Notes under the pieces: generated by a model
Seen by the model: only the letters and a program-made list of their open reading frames with translations
The model's database searches: none
What the model was told of the DNA's origin: nothing
Shown here: positions 49,780 through 58,738 of the stretch, piece by piece
Position numbering within the stretch: position 1 is the first letter of the stretch
How the letters are laid out: each line of letters begins with the position of its first letter
Position numbers and translations under genes: made by a program
Assembly (NCBI GenBank): GCA_021151695.1
Contig: JAGKWU010000006.1
Coordinates: 62,001 to 126,000 of the forward strand
Length of the DNA: 64,000 bases
DNA from: Cellvibrionaceae bacterium
GTDB taxonomy: Bacteria; Pseudomonadota; Gammaproteobacteria; Pseudomonadales; Cellvibrionaceae
Reading direction: 5' to 3'

Positions 49780-51312
49780 ATGACAGCATTTGCAGATTAT
49801 CTATCAAAACTTTCACCTCGCCTGTCGCTGTTGGCGGCACTGATTGCCGGAGCGCTCCTGCCCTTCAGCTTTGCGCCGTTTAACATCTGGCCGCTCGCTA
49901 TACTCAGCATCGCAGTTTTTGGATTGCTGATTAATCAGCAATCGTTAAAAACCGTACTTTGGCGCAGCTGGTTTTTTGCGGTGGGTATGTACGGCGTGGG
50001 TGTGTCATGGATTTATGTGAGCATCAGCGGCTTTGGCGGCGCCCCTGCCCCCTTGGCAGGCTTTCTGGTTATCGTCTTCGCATTTTTTATGGCCGTATTG
50101 TTCAGCATTCCTTTTTATGCGTACGGCCGCTGGTTTAGCCAACACAAACTCAGCTTGCTATTTGCCTTCCCTGCCACTTGGCTGTTGAGTGAATGGCTGC
50201 GTACCTGGCTGTTCACCGGTTTCCCCTGGCTGTTTGCCGGTTACGCCGACCAAAATACCTGGCTCGCCGGCTGGGCGCCGGTAACAGGCGTGATGGGCTT
50301 GAGTTTAATCAGTGCACTAACCGCGGGATTTATTGCGCAACTGGCTTATCGCCCGGTGAAATCAGCAAGCCTTATTGGCGCTGGTGTGATTGCAGCCCTG
50401 TTATGGATCGGCGGTTTTGCGTTGCAAAAAATAGAGTGGACTCAAGTGTCCACCACGCCCACAACTATCGCTATAGTCCAACCCAATATTAACCAGGAAG
50501 ATAAATGGAAGCTGGATTCGCGCGTAACCACTATGGATTTGTTGCGTACCAGCACCGAGCCCTTATGGGGACACAATATTATTATCTGGCCGGAAGCCGC
50601 GGTGACAGAAGTTTACAGCCAGGCACTGCCCTTCCTGAACGAGATGAACCGCAAAGCAGCTGACACTCATTCAGGCCTGATCACAGGCATTATTTATGAT
50701 GATGCTGAAAAAGAGGCTTACTACAATTCAGTCGTAACTTTTGGTGAGGCCATAGGTATTTACCACAAGCGCCGACTGGTGCCCTTCGGTGAATACGTGC
50801 CCATGGAATGGCTGCGTAACCTGATCGAATTTTTTAATCTGCCAACCTCTATTATCAGCCTCGGCCCGCAGGACCAACATGGGCTCAAATCCGGTGAGAT
50901 CTTTATTGCCCCATCGGTATGTTATGAAGTGGCCTATCCGGATTTGGTGGCCAGCAGCGCGCGCGATTCGCAGTTATTGTTGTCCATCAGTAATCTTGGC
51001 TGGTTTGGCGATTCATTGGGCCGTCACCAATTTATGCAGATGGCGCAGATGCGCGCAATGGAAACCCAACGCTATCACGCGTACAGCACCAACAATGGTC
51101 CCAGCGCGATTATCGATCGCCAGGGCAATATCACCGAAAAAACCCGCCCATTTACCCAGACAGTCCTCAGCAGCGAAATATTTGCCGCAACTGGCGATAC
51201 GCCTTTTATGAAATACGGCAGTTTGCCGCTGGTGATATTCAGTGTGATTGGTTTGCTGGTTATTTTTCCCTGGCGGCTGGCGAAAAAAAGCGCCGCCGCC
51301 ATAGAGGAATAA
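49780..51312 (+). CDS. lnt: Apolipoprotein N-acyltransferase
   Basis: The 510-residue inner membrane enzyme adds the third acyl chain to the N-terminal Cys of lipoproteins, needed for their transport by Lol. About six to seven membrane segments lie in residues 15-220. The periplasmic nitrilase domain follows with the catalytic triad: Glu in IIWPEAAVTEVYS, Lys in HKRRLVPFGEYVPMEW and Cys in APSVCYEVAYPDL. A last membrane segment is near residue 485. It is the final gene of the miaB-ybeZ-ybeY-corC-lnt block and is convergent with the CadC-like regulator gene. Its presence agrees with the lipoproteins encoded here. Confidence 0.97.
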   Translation: MTAFADYLSKLSPRLSLLAALIAGALLPFSFAPFNIWPLAILSIAVFGLLINQQSLKTVLWRSWFFAVGMYGVGVSWIYVSISGFGGAPAPLAGFLVIVFAFFMAVLFSIPFYAYGRWFSQHKLSLLFAFPATWLLSEWLRTWLFTGFPWLFAGYADQNTWLAGWAPVTGVMGLSLISALTAGFIAQLAYRPVKSASLIGAGVIAALLWIGGFALQKIEWTQVSTTPTTIAIVQPNINQEDKWKLDSRVTTMDLLRTSTEPLWGHNIIIWPEAAVTEVYSQALPFLNEMNRKAADTHSGLITGIIYDDAEKEAYYNSVVTFGEAIGIYHKRRLVPFGEYVPMEWLRNLIEFFNLPTSIISLGPQDQHGLKSGEIFIAPSVCYEVAYPDLVASSARDSQLLLSISNLGWFGDSLGRHQFMQMAQMRAMETQRYHAYSTNNGPSAIIDRQGNITEKTRPFTQTVLSSEIFAATGDTPFMKYGSLPLVIFSVIGLLVIFPWRLAKKSAAAIEE

Positions 51313-51321
51313 CAGGCGCTA

Positions 51322-52797
51322 TTATTGGTTATCCAGCTCTTTTAACTCCGCCAACATCTTTTGAAACCGTGGCGTGTTGCGTACTGGATCATAGGCAGAA
51401 TCCACCGTTGCCCAAAGCAAGGGATATTGGCGTTTGGCGTAGGCGGCATCGAGCAAGTCCAATGCCCGCTCGTAATCTCCCGCTACCAACGCATAGCGCG
51501 CCCAGGATAAAGGCGGCGAATAATCGCCAAGGTCTGCCTCAATTTTTTCATCCAACAACCAGCGATTAAATCCTTTCAAGCCCTGTTGATCAAAACGCGC
51601 CTGCGCGATAGTTATACGCTCTTCCGATATGCCGGAGTCACGCATCAGCCACACCCATTCCTTAAAGGCTTTTTGCGCGTCGCCCATACGGGTAAAAATC
51701 CGCTCGGCCGAAATATGAAAATAGCGATTATCCGGCTCGCTATTTACTATGCGATCCAATTCGGTCAAAGCCAGATCGTCGCGGCGCTGCATCTGGTAAA
51801 TCCACACCACTATAGGTACAGAATAATTCAATGGATTTAATTGGCGGGACTTTTCCACATAGGCAAGTGATTCATCAAACCGTTGAAGTGCTAATAGCAG
51901 CTCCGCGTAAAACATGGGTGTCTCATCGTCATTGGGGTTGAGCTTGAGCGAGACAAGATAGTGAGACTCGGCCTTTTTGTAATCGCGCTGACACCAGAAG
52001 CTGGCGTTCGCCAAGGATTTATGAGCTGCCGCCAATTCGTTATTAATAGTGACCGCTTTACTGAGCAAACCCACCACTTCGATGCAATTGTCTTTAACAA
52101 CCAACTGCTCGCCCATCAATTTTATTTTTGCATCGGCAATGCCGAGGTAAGCTTCCGCCACTTCACCTTCACGCCCAATTAAATCACGGTAGAGCTTGAT
52201 TGCCTGACGCCAATTCTCCGCATCGTTTTTTTGCAGTGCCTGATCGGCCTGCTGCAATTGTTTATGGCCTTCCGGGCTTAAATTGCCAGGCCCAGTCGCC
52301 ACCGCCGGGCGCGGTTTGGCAATATACACAAATGCGCCCATGGCCAGCAGCATCACCAGTACGGCCCCCAACCAAAGGCGGCGTGGCTTATCCGATGACG
52401 ACTGAGGATCATGCACGGCTGAGGTTGTCGCAGGTGAAGTCGTTTCTTCCAATGCTTCCGCATCGCCAATAAATTGGTAGCCGACACCGGGAATAGTTTT
52501 TATAAATTGTGGCGCGCGCGGATTATCGCCGAGCGCCTTGCGGATATGGCTCACCGCTACCGAGAGACTATCGTCATTGACCACCTTGCCCTGCCAGATG
52601 GTTTTTAACAGTTGCTCTTTGGAAAGCACTTCGCCTTTGTGGTGAATAAAATAAATCAACAACAATACAAGACGATGCTCCAGTTCAATGAGCTTATCGC
52701 CCGCACTGATGCTGTTGGCATGGGTATTTAAGATGCTGTCATTGCCGATGCGATAACGAATCGCACTGGCTTCCCAGCTGTAATTTCTCTCGCGCAT
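51322..52797 (-). CDS. CadC/ToxR-like membrane regulator with TPR sensor domain
   Basis: The protein of about 491 residues has a winged-helix OmpR-type DNA-binding domain at the N terminus (GDKLIELEHRLVLLLIYFIH, then DDSLSVAVSHIRKALGDNPR and IKTIPGVGYQFIGD, about residues 30-110). One membrane segment follows (LWLGAVLVMLLAMGAFVYIA near 145-164). The periplasmic part (about 180-491) is helical with tetratricopeptide-like repeats (AAHKSLANASFWCQRDYKKA, YAELLLALQRFDESLAYVEK). Such proteins sense a signal in the periplasm and bind DNA directly. I use ATG at 52797; a GTG at 52809 is possible. It is divergent from the esterase gene 242 bases away, its likely target. Confidence 0.88.
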   Translation of the reverse strand: MRERNYSWEASAIRYRIGNDSILNTHANSISAGDKLIELEHRLVLLLIYFIHHKGEVLSKEQLLKTIWQGKVVNDDSLSVAVSHIRKALGDNPRAPQFIKTIPGVGYQFIGDAEALEETTSPATTSAVHDPQSSSDKPRRLWLGAVLVMLLAMGAFVYIAKPRPAVATGPGNLSPEGHKQLQQADQALQKNDAENWRQAIKLYRDLIGREGEVAEAYLGIADAKIKLMGEQLVVKDNCIEVVGLLSKAVTINNELAAAHKSLANASFWCQRDYKKAESHYLVSLKLNPNDDETPMFYAELLLALQRFDESLAYVEKSRQLNPLNYSVPIVVWIYQMQRRDDLALTELDRIVNSEPDNRYFHISAERIFTRMGDAQKAFKEWVWLMRDSGISEERITIAQARFDQQGLKGFNRWLLDEKIEADLGDYSPPLSWARYALVAGDYERALDLLDAAYAKRQYPLLWATVDSAYDPVRNTPRFQKMLAELKELDNQ

Positions 52798-53039
52798 AAC
52801 TTCTTTCACGCAGAAGGTGCGAACACCTCAGTGATTAACATTCATCCCGCGGCAATCAATCAACCGGGAACCGGGCCAAGGCCCTGCAAGTCGCGGGAAA
52901 TTAGCGCCTTAAGCCGTCATTGTCCAGCGCGGCGCACATCTCTTGCTCCAATGTGCAAACTTAATACTCCTTAAGGAATATTCACAGGCAAATCTATCTG
53001 ACGAAATCTAGCATCGGCAGCCTTACCAATAATGGATAG

Positions 53040-53954
53040 ATGGCTATGACCAAATACCTCACTGTCTTTATTCCCCTGCTCCTCAGTAGCCTGTTAAGTG
53101 CCTGCGGCGGCGGAACCAAACCTGAAAGCGCAACGACACCGGGTTCACACAATAGCAGCCCGGCTTATGTCGCGGGCAAAGTTGAGTCTGTCAGCCTTTA
53201 TAGTTCAGTACTCAATACCACTATAGGTTTTGATATTTACCTGCCACCTGGTTACAACAGCAGCGAGACTTATCCGGTACTTTACAGCCTCTATGGTTAC
53301 GGCGGCGACCAACATTCCATGTTAGGTGGCTTTATGTCGCTTAACCGCGTGGCCGATGAACTTATTGCCAGCGGAAAAATAAAACCACTCATCATAGTGT
53401 CGCCCGACTACAAAAACAGTTTCGGGGTGAATAGCTCACCAGAGCAAGGAACTACTACATCCGGCGGCACTATAGGCCGCTATCGGGATTATTTAGTCGG
53501 TGAGCTGATCCCCTATATAGACTTACACTACGCCAGTATAAAAAACCGCGATGGCAGATTTGTGGAGGGGTATTCCATGGGTGGCTTTGCCGCTTTGCAT
53601 CTGGCCTTCTTACACCCGGATCTATTTAGCAAAGCCGCCGCCCACAGCGCTGCACTCTGGGATTACAGCGCAACGGATTTATTCACTGGCCAGCGCGACT
53701 GGCTGTACCCAACACCCTCTCTGCGCGCCGAGCGCGATCCTTTCCTGCTCGCAAAAAGCAGGGAGCTGACCAGACTTTATGTATACCTGGATGTGGGTTT
53801 GAGCGATGCGCTTTATGGCGTGGACGATCGTTTTTATCGATTGCTGCTACAAGCGGGAGTCAGTGCTGAATGGCACACAGGAAACGGTGGACATAACGCG
53901 ACCTACTGGAATAGCAACCTCAACCTGTATTTTGATTTTTTTGACAAAAAATAG
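53040..53954 (+). CDS. Lipoprotein esterase (esterase D/CE1-like alpha/beta hydrolase)
   Basis: The 304-residue protein has a lipoprotein signal (LLSSLLSACGGG, Cys22) and then an alpha/beta hydrolase domain. The nucleophile Ser179 is in EGYSMGGFAALHLAF, the Asp is probably in DVGLSDALYG, and the His in GNGGHNATYW. The PVLYSLYGYGGDQHSM region forms the oxyanion hole area. The family includes S-formylglutathione hydrolases, acetylxylan and feruloyl esterases; export and lipid anchoring favour a role on plant polymer esters. A second ATG at 53046 may be the true start. The gene is divergent from the CadC-like regulator. Confidence 0.88.
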   Translation: MAMTKYLTVFIPLLLSSLLSACGGGTKPESATTPGSHNSSPAYVAGKVESVSLYSSVLNTTIGFDIYLPPGYNSSETYPVLYSLYGYGGDQHSMLGGFMSLNRVADELIASGKIKPLIIVSPDYKNSFGVNSSPEQGTTTSGGTIGRYRDYLVGELIPYIDLHYASIKNRDGRFVEGYSMGGFAALHLAFLHPDLFSKAAAHSAALWDYSATDLFTGQRDWLYPTPSLRAERDPFLLAKSRELTRLYVYLDVGLSDALYGVDDRFYRLLLQAGVSAEWHTGNGGHNATYWNSNLNLYFDFFDKK

Positions 53955-54082
53955 ACAAAAAAAAGCACCCGGGGTTAGTCGGATGCCAGGTGAAAGCTTT
54001 AGATAAAATTGACAGCGATCTTAACGATCAAGCCGTGGGGATGAATGTAATTTTTAATAAAGAGTAAACGCTTGACCCTGTA

Positions 54083-54460
54083 TCAGGCAATGGCTGCGCG
54101 AGGTGTTGCTTGCAACAAACTCAACAATTGGGCCAGCTGGTTACTGGAGGAAACACGTTCGCACTTTGGTGACAAAGGTGAGTTACCAACCCACTCAAAA
54201 CGCCAGCGCCAGAATTCAGGATTGCTATTGTCGCCACGCATTTCAATCAACTCAAAACGACGCGCATCCAGTTTAAAAAACTCGCGCAATTGAAATGCAA
54301 AATGCTCGGCATTCTTTGCCACGACACTGGATAACTGATGAGTTAAGGCAGCGACGAATACATATTCGCGCCCAAAACCAAACGTGTGATAAACGGCCAG
54401 TTCAACAGCTTGCCCAAGCCGATTGTGTAGCACGTGATTGATAGATGAAGCCGGCAACAT
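54083..54460 (-). CDS. Uncharacterised protein, 125 residues
   Basis: I do not recognise a family. The sequence is a soluble mixed alpha/beta type without signal or membrane segment: VELAVYHTFGFGREYVFVAA (strand-rich), then KNAEHFAFQLREFFKLDARR and NSNPEFWRWRFEWVGNSPLS, with an aromatic cluster near residue 83. The ATG at 54460 has AGAAGGA seven bases upstream. A set of three 7-base motifs with 12-base spacing lies 25-55 bases upstream of the start. The gene lies between the esterase and ttcA and seems to be a single unit. It is probably real, but the role is unknown. Confidence 0.65.
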   Translation of the reverse strand: MLPASSINHVLHNRLGQAVELAVYHTFGFGREYVFVAALTHQLSSVVAKNAEHFAFQLREFFKLDARRFELIEMRGDNSNPEFWRWRFEWVGNSPLSPKCERVSSSNQLAQLLSLLQATPRAAIA

Positions 54461-54485
54461 GCGGTAATCCTTCTTGTTTTTTCTG

Positions 54486-54516
54486 TGTCTCTTTATATGT
54501 CTCTCTCACAGAGACA
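54486..54516. promoter_or_regulatory. Three TGTCTCT motifs (two direct, one inverted) with exact 12-bp spacing
   Basis: TGTCTCT starts at 54486 and 54498, and its inverse AGAGACA starts at 54510. The second and third form a perfect 7-5-7 inverted repeat. The exact 12-base spacing, just over one DNA turn, and the position 25-55 bases before the start at 54460 suggest an operator. No regulator gene is adjacent. Confidence 0.55.
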
Positions 54517-54811
54517 ATTTGCCCGGTGCAAAATTCCGTAGAATGTTTGCAGCACGAAAATATTCAAGGCTTATTACTTTTGTCAGCTTTTCGCTATGTT
54601 GTTTTTGGTATCAGTAATTAGCAAACGCCGTGATCATTTAAGGTCAGGCATCCGAGCGGGCGGCAGTCTAATGGGAAAATATGACAGTTCAAATATAAAT
54701 ATCGACGCTGTGAGATATTCTTCTAAAAAAATCACACGCGGATATTTTTTGTACAAAGATATCCGCCAATGTGTTTCCTTTCGTGGCTGGTGATCAAAAA
54801 ATCACAAAAAT

Positions 54812-54841
54812 CGGTAACACATTGTTGTGCTGTTATTACCG
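54812..54841 (-). terminator. Putative terminator of ttcA
   Basis: CGGTAACAC pairs imperfectly with GTG...TTACCG at 54812-54841. On the minus strand the stem is followed by ATTTTTGTGATTTTTT. It lies 19 bases after the ttcA stop codon. Confidence 0.6.
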
Positions 54842-54859
54842 GCGCTCTGTTAACTTTTG

Positions 54860-55759
54860 TTAAAGAATATCGCTAGCATCCAGGTATTGGACTATCGCCG
54901 GCTTGCTGACAGGCTCAATAGTGCTGCAGCTATCAGTTTCGGGTTCTGACTTGGCGTTCGGGTCTATGGCGAGGCCGATAAAATCAAACAGATTGCTATC
55001 GGCTAATTGGGAGGGAGCGACATTTTTTATCGCTGAAAAAATCGTTTCAGTACGGCCCGGATATTGTTTTTCCCATGCGCGCAGCATGTCCTTCACAACC
55101 TGGCGCTGGAGGTTCTCCTGCGAACCGCAAAGATTGCAAGGAATAATGGGGAAACCTTTGGCCTCGGCAAATTCGATAATATCGTCTTCGTTGCAGTAAG
55201 CCAGCGGGCGGATCAGTATGTTGCGTTTGTCATCCGATAATAACTTGGGCGGCATAGCTTTGAGTTTGCCGCCGTAAAACAAATTTAAAAACAGTGTTTC
55301 AATAATATCGTCGCGGTGATGGCCAAGGGCAATTTTGGTCGCGCCTATTTCATCGGCAAAACTGTACAAAGTGCCACGACGCAAACGCGAGCAGAGGCCG
55401 CAGGTGGTTTTGCCTTCAGGGATAATTTCTTTAACGATGCTGTAGGTGTCTTTCTCAATGATATGAAAAGGCACACCTATGGCGGTCAGATACTCAGGCA
55501 ACACGTGCTCGGGAAAGCCAGGCTGCTTCTGGTCCATATTAACGGCCACTATCTCAAAATTGATGGGCGCGGTCTTTTGCAGGCTGAGCAGTATGTCCAG
55601 CATGGTATAGGAGTCTTTGCCGCCCGACAGGCAGACCATCACCTTGTCGCCATCCTCGATCATGTTGTAATCCACAATTGCAGTGCCCACGAGACGGCGC
55701 AGGCGCTTTTGCAATTTGTTGAATTCCAGGCGGTCCTGGCGGACATGAAGTTCTTTCAT
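54860..55759 (-). CDS. ttcA: tRNA 2-thiocytidine biosynthesis protein TtcA
   Basis: The 299-residue PP-loop enzyme thiolates C32 of some tRNAs. The ATP-binding loop is SGGKDSYTML at residues 45-54. The catalytic/Fe-S Cys pair is in TTCGLCSRLRRG near residue 118-121, and a further CNLCGSQENLQRQ is near 208. The GHHRDDIIETLFLNLFYGG motif is diagnostic. The last 35 residues (rich in Glu, Pro and Ser) are a species-specific tail. Length is close to E. coli TtcA (311). It is a single gene with a probable terminator. Confidence 0.97.
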   Translation of the reverse strand: MKELHVRQDRLEFNKLQKRLRRLVGTAIVDYNMIEDGDKVMVCLSGGKDSYTMLDILLSLQKTAPINFEIVAVNMDQKQPGFPEHVLPEYLTAIGVPFHIIEKDTYSIVKEIIPEGKTTCGLCSRLRRGTLYSFADEIGATKIALGHHRDDIIETLFLNLFYGGKLKAMPPKLLSDDKRNILIRPLAYCNEDDIIEFAEAKGFPIIPCNLCGSQENLQRQVVKDMLRAWEKQYPGRTETIFSAIKNVAPSQLADSNLFDFIGLAIDPNAKSEPETDSCSTIEPVSKPAIVQYLDASDIL

Positions 55760-56111
55760 AGTACTGACTCGATCAAAGGACGGCTGCGGCTAGCGCCAGC
55801 AGAAAAGGCGCGCATTGTACGGATTTTGCGCATGCGAGGAAATAGATTCCTGCGCTATTGCCAGGAAGGCGGCAAGACCGGAAAGCCAGGCGGAAAACCT
55901 TTGCCCTGCCCCATCAAGGCCTTTACCCGGTTATTGCCGCTACCCGATGACAATCCGCCCGAAAAGATTAAAACTTAAGCAGTCCTTGGGATTTTTTGAC
56001 GCTGTTCAGGTCCGATTTCCTATGGCATAGGCTTTGCTCTAACTTGCCTATAGCGAGATAACCGGTCATTCCGGGTATTTGAAATCCCCAATTCAGGTGT
56101 TTGGAGTTGTT
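55760..56111. other. Intergenic region of 352 bases, no confident gene
   Basis: This is the divergent space between ttcA and the PilZ gene. It must hold both promoters. A plus-strand frame that continues from inside ttcA reaches 55978 but has no start site or family support. GGAG just before 56112 is the PilZ ribosome site. I see no repeat or RNA gene. Confidence 0.4.
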
Positions 56112-56900
56112 ATGGCTGTATTGCGTTCCGTCTGGGAAAAATTTGCTGGCAAAAGCCGCCCTGATGGCACCCTGCCCTTTGCGTTTTCGGCCAGCATCAA
56201 GCCGGAAGATGGCCAGGATGATAGATACAAAGACCTCTGGCAGCTACTGAACAATCGCCAGCTGCTGGAAGCCAAAGTAGACGGCAGCAGCCTGAGCTAT
56301 CAAACCATCATAGTGGCTATCGATATACAGCGCGGCCTGCTGTGGCTGGATGATCTTTTCCCCAGCCAGCACCTGTTGGAAGCGGGCGACATCATCACCC
56401 TGCGCCACCACCGCAACGAAGAGCAACTGAGCATCAGCGCTCCGCTGCTGGCTTGGGGCAAAAACTATGGCGCCCAGGGTTTTGCGATTGCGCTGCCCGA
56501 AGAGGTTAATTACCTGCCCCGCCGCCGTTATCCCCGCGTTGAACTCACCAGCAGTAACGCCATCAGCGTCAAAATTCGTCCCATTGGCCAAGACATCAGC
56601 CAGGGCAACGTGCAGGATATATCCGCCGGTGGATTGCGTCTGAGTGTGCCCGGTAACCTGCTCGGCCAACTGCGCCACGGCGCCCTGTTACCCCTGTGTG
56701 AGCTGCGCCTGAGCGACGAACTCCATATCCGCTGCAGCGCCCGCATTCGCGCCTTCCGTCTGGTGCGCAACCTGCAGCGCTACACTCAAGTTAGTGTGGA
56801 ATTTGTTGATCTCGCCCCCGAACGTCGCGCCCAATTGGAACAGTTCGTCAACAATCTGCAATACCTGCAAGCCTGTGAGCTAGCCCGTCATAGCGCCTGA
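56112..56900 (+). CDS. YcgR-like PilZ domain protein (c-di-GMP receptor)
   Basis: The 262-residue cytoplasmic protein has an N-terminal YcgR-N type beta domain (about residues 35-130) and a C-terminal PilZ domain. The c-di-GMP binding motif is RRRYPRVEL near residue 138 and the second part, QDISAGGLRLSV, near residue 175, fits D/N-x-S-x-x-G. Such proteins act as flagellar brakes or alter motility and surface behaviour when c-di-GMP is high. ATG at 56112 has GGAG five bases upstream; a longer frame to 56079 is less likely. The chemoreceptor gene follows 88 bases later on the same strand, and the two may share regulation. Confidence 0.9.
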   Translation: MAVLRSVWEKFAGKSRPDGTLPFAFSASIKPEDGQDDRYKDLWQLLNNRQLLEAKVDGSSLSYQTIIVAIDIQRGLLWLDDLFPSQHLLEAGDIITLRHHRNEEQLSISAPLLAWGKNYGAQGFAIALPEEVNYLPRRRYPRVELTSSNAISVKIRPIGQDISQGNVQDISAGGLRLSVPGNLLGQLRHGALLPLCELRLSDELHIRCSARIRAFRLVRNLQRYTQVSVEFVDLAPERRAQLEQFVNNLQYLQACELARHSA

Positions 56901-56988
56901 GCAAATTTAAGCTAGGCTTTCTAACTATTACTTCATCGACCAGCGCTTCAGGCGCTGGCAGCTCCACTATTTTCCAAGGGAAATTACC

Positions 56989-58560
56989 ATGCGCAACAAT
57001 GGCCCCATTACTGGCCGCGAAGTCAGCTTGTCTACCAACGACGAAATCGTCTCCTCTACGGATACCCGCGGCAGCATCCTGTTTTGCAACGATACTTTCT
57101 GCAAAATCTCCGGTTTTGACCGGGGCGAACTCATCGGCCAACACCACAATATTGTCCGCCACCCGGATATGCCAGCGCCGGTATTTGCCGGTTTCTGGCA
57201 AACGTTGAAATCCGATAAAGCCTGGATGGGCATAGTCAAAAACCGCTGTAAAAACGGCGACCACTACTGGGTCGACGCCTATGTAACCCCGGTTCATGAC
57301 CGCGGCCAGATTGCCGGCTACGAATCCGTACGAACCAAAGCCGACAGCGAACGCGTCAGGCGCGCCGAAGCTGTCTACCAACGGCTGCGCAATCAACAGC
57401 CGGCAATTCCCCTCGCAGAACGGCTTTGGGCCCAGTGGGGCAGCGCCCTGGGCTTTGGGCTTGGGAGTTTTGTATTTCTGCTGGTTTTGAGATTTATGAC
57501 TGGAACAACATCTGCAAGCCTCGTTGGCGGTTACGCCGTGGCAGCCGCGCTGCTGGGGTTGGCCATGCGCCAATGGCGAATACTCAGCCTCACTGAGGCA
57601 CTAAGTGCAGCACATAAAGTGATCGATGATCCACTGGCGGCTTACATCTATACCGGACGCCCCGACGCGCAGGGCGAAATACTACTGGCCCAGATTGCCC
57701 TTCAGGCGCGTCTGCGCACAGCTCTCGGGCGTGTAGGAGTCTCCGCACAGGAGATACTGCAAAAGGCCAATGCGGCCCGTGAACAAGCCAGCAAAACCTT
57801 TGACGGTATGAGCGCCCAGCAGCAGGAAACCAGCCGGGTTGCCCATGCCATGCAGCAGATGTCACAGGCAGTTCACGAAGTTGCCCAGGGTGCAACGCGC
57901 ACCTCAACTGCCACCAGCCAGGCAATCACCGAAGTGGAATCAGGTCGCCTGGTTGTCGCCGGAGCCAACCAGGCTATTGAGAGCCTGTCGGGCACCGTGG
58001 CCAGTCTGGGAGAGGTGCTTGCGAAGCTTAGTGAAGACAGCAGCAAAATCGCCAGCGTGGTAGATGTGATCCGTGGTATTGCCGAACAAACCAACCTGCT
58101 CGCACTCAACGCCGCCATCGAAGCGGCACGTGCCGGGGAGCAGGGGCGCGGCTTTGCTGTAGTTGCCGATGAAGTTCGCCATCTTGCAAAACGCACCCAG
58201 GAATCTACCAGTCACATTCAGGAAATTATCGGCAACCTGGCCAAAGCTACCGCCGCTGCCAGCGAAAACATGAACGATTGCCAACAGATGGCCAACCGCA
58301 GTGTGGATGAGATGGGTAATGTGCATCAGGCGCTGGACGCCATAGCCCAGTCAGTGACCAGTATCGACCACATGTCCCACCAGATAGCCGCCGCTGCCGA
58401 GGAACAATCGGTAACAGCGCGTGAGATTGAAGGAAATACAGGTAACATCGCCGGGATTGCCGACTTGTCCCAGCAGCAGATACAACAAGCAGATACACTC
58501 AACCACGAAGTTGCGGAGCTATCCAATCGTCAGGCAGATTTGATCATCCGCTTTCACTAA
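56989..58560 (+). CDS. Aer-like PAS-containing methyl-accepting chemotaxis protein
   Basis: The 523-residue receptor has an N-terminal cytoplasmic PAS domain (about residues 15-120: ILFCNDTFCKISGFDRGELI, then QHHNIVRHPDMPAPVF), the FAD-type redox sensor layout of Aer. Two membrane segments lie near residues 150-190. A HAMP-like stretch and a long signalling domain follow, with the tip EQTNLLALNAAIEAARAGEQ and GRGFAVVADEVRHLAKRTQE. There is no periplasmic sensing domain and no C-terminal CheR/CheB pentapeptide, as in Aer. It probably guides cells to favourable redox or oxygen conditions. Its neighbour is a PilZ protein. Confidence 0.94.
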   Translation: MRNNGPITGREVSLSTNDEIVSSTDTRGSILFCNDTFCKISGFDRGELIGQHHNIVRHPDMPAPVFAGFWQTLKSDKAWMGIVKNRCKNGDHYWVDAYVTPVHDRGQIAGYESVRTKADSERVRRAEAVYQRLRNQQPAIPLAERLWAQWGSALGFGLGSFVFLLVLRFMTGTTSASLVGGYAVAAALLGLAMRQWRILSLTEALSAAHKVIDDPLAAYIYTGRPDAQGEILLAQIALQARLRTALGRVGVSAQEILQKANAAREQASKTFDGMSAQQQETSRVAHAMQQMSQAVHEVAQGATRTSTATSQAITEVESGRLVVAGANQAIESLSGTVASLGEVLAKLSEDSSKIASVVDVIRGIAEQTNLLALNAAIEAARAGEQGRGFAVVADEVRHLAKRTQESTSHIQEIIGNLAKATAAASENMNDCQQMANRSVDEMGNVHQALDAIAQSVTSIDHMSHQIAAAAEEQSVTAREIEGNTGNIAGIADLSQQQIQQADTLNHEVAELSNRQADLIIRFH

Positions 58561-58666
58561 CACGTGCGGCTCCGGAATTTGCCCTTGTCACACCGCCACA
58601 CCAATAGTGCTGGCGGCCATTGCGCAAGTTTCTCGCAAAAAATAGCCCGCTTCTGAAGTTCAAATC

Positions 58667-58672
58667 TATAAT
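58667..58672 (+). promoter_or_regulatory. Putative -10 box of bioA
   Basis: TATAAT lies 66 bases before the chosen bioA start. It overlaps an upstream in-frame ATG at 58673, which supports the later start. The -35 match is weak. Confidence 0.45.
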
Positions 58673-58738
58673 GTGATAGAGAATCTTGCGCGCGCTATTC
58701 ACAACCGCGCTTCATCGCTTCGCGCTAATGAGTTGACT

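Larger units (their letters stand above)
54461..54859. other. Intergenic region with palindromes, no confident gene
   Basis: The 399 A/T-rich bases lie between the 125-residue gene and ttcA, both on the minus strand. A 65-codon frame on the plus strand (54596-54793) exists without a clear ribosome site. A near-perfect 29-base palindrome lies at 54738-54766: outer arms GCGGATAT and ATATCCGC, inner TTTGTACAAA. The ttcA terminator is at 54812-54841. Confidence 0.45.

Noticed and set aside
54596..54793. 65-codon plus-strand frame in the ttcA intergenic region
   Set aside because: It contains a 29-base palindrome and lies in A/T-rich spacer without a ribosome site; unlikely to be a gene.
55316..55978. 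220-codon plus-strand frame overlapping the start of ttcA
   Set aside because: Most of it is antisense to ttcA; the part beyond ttcA has no start signal or recognisable family.
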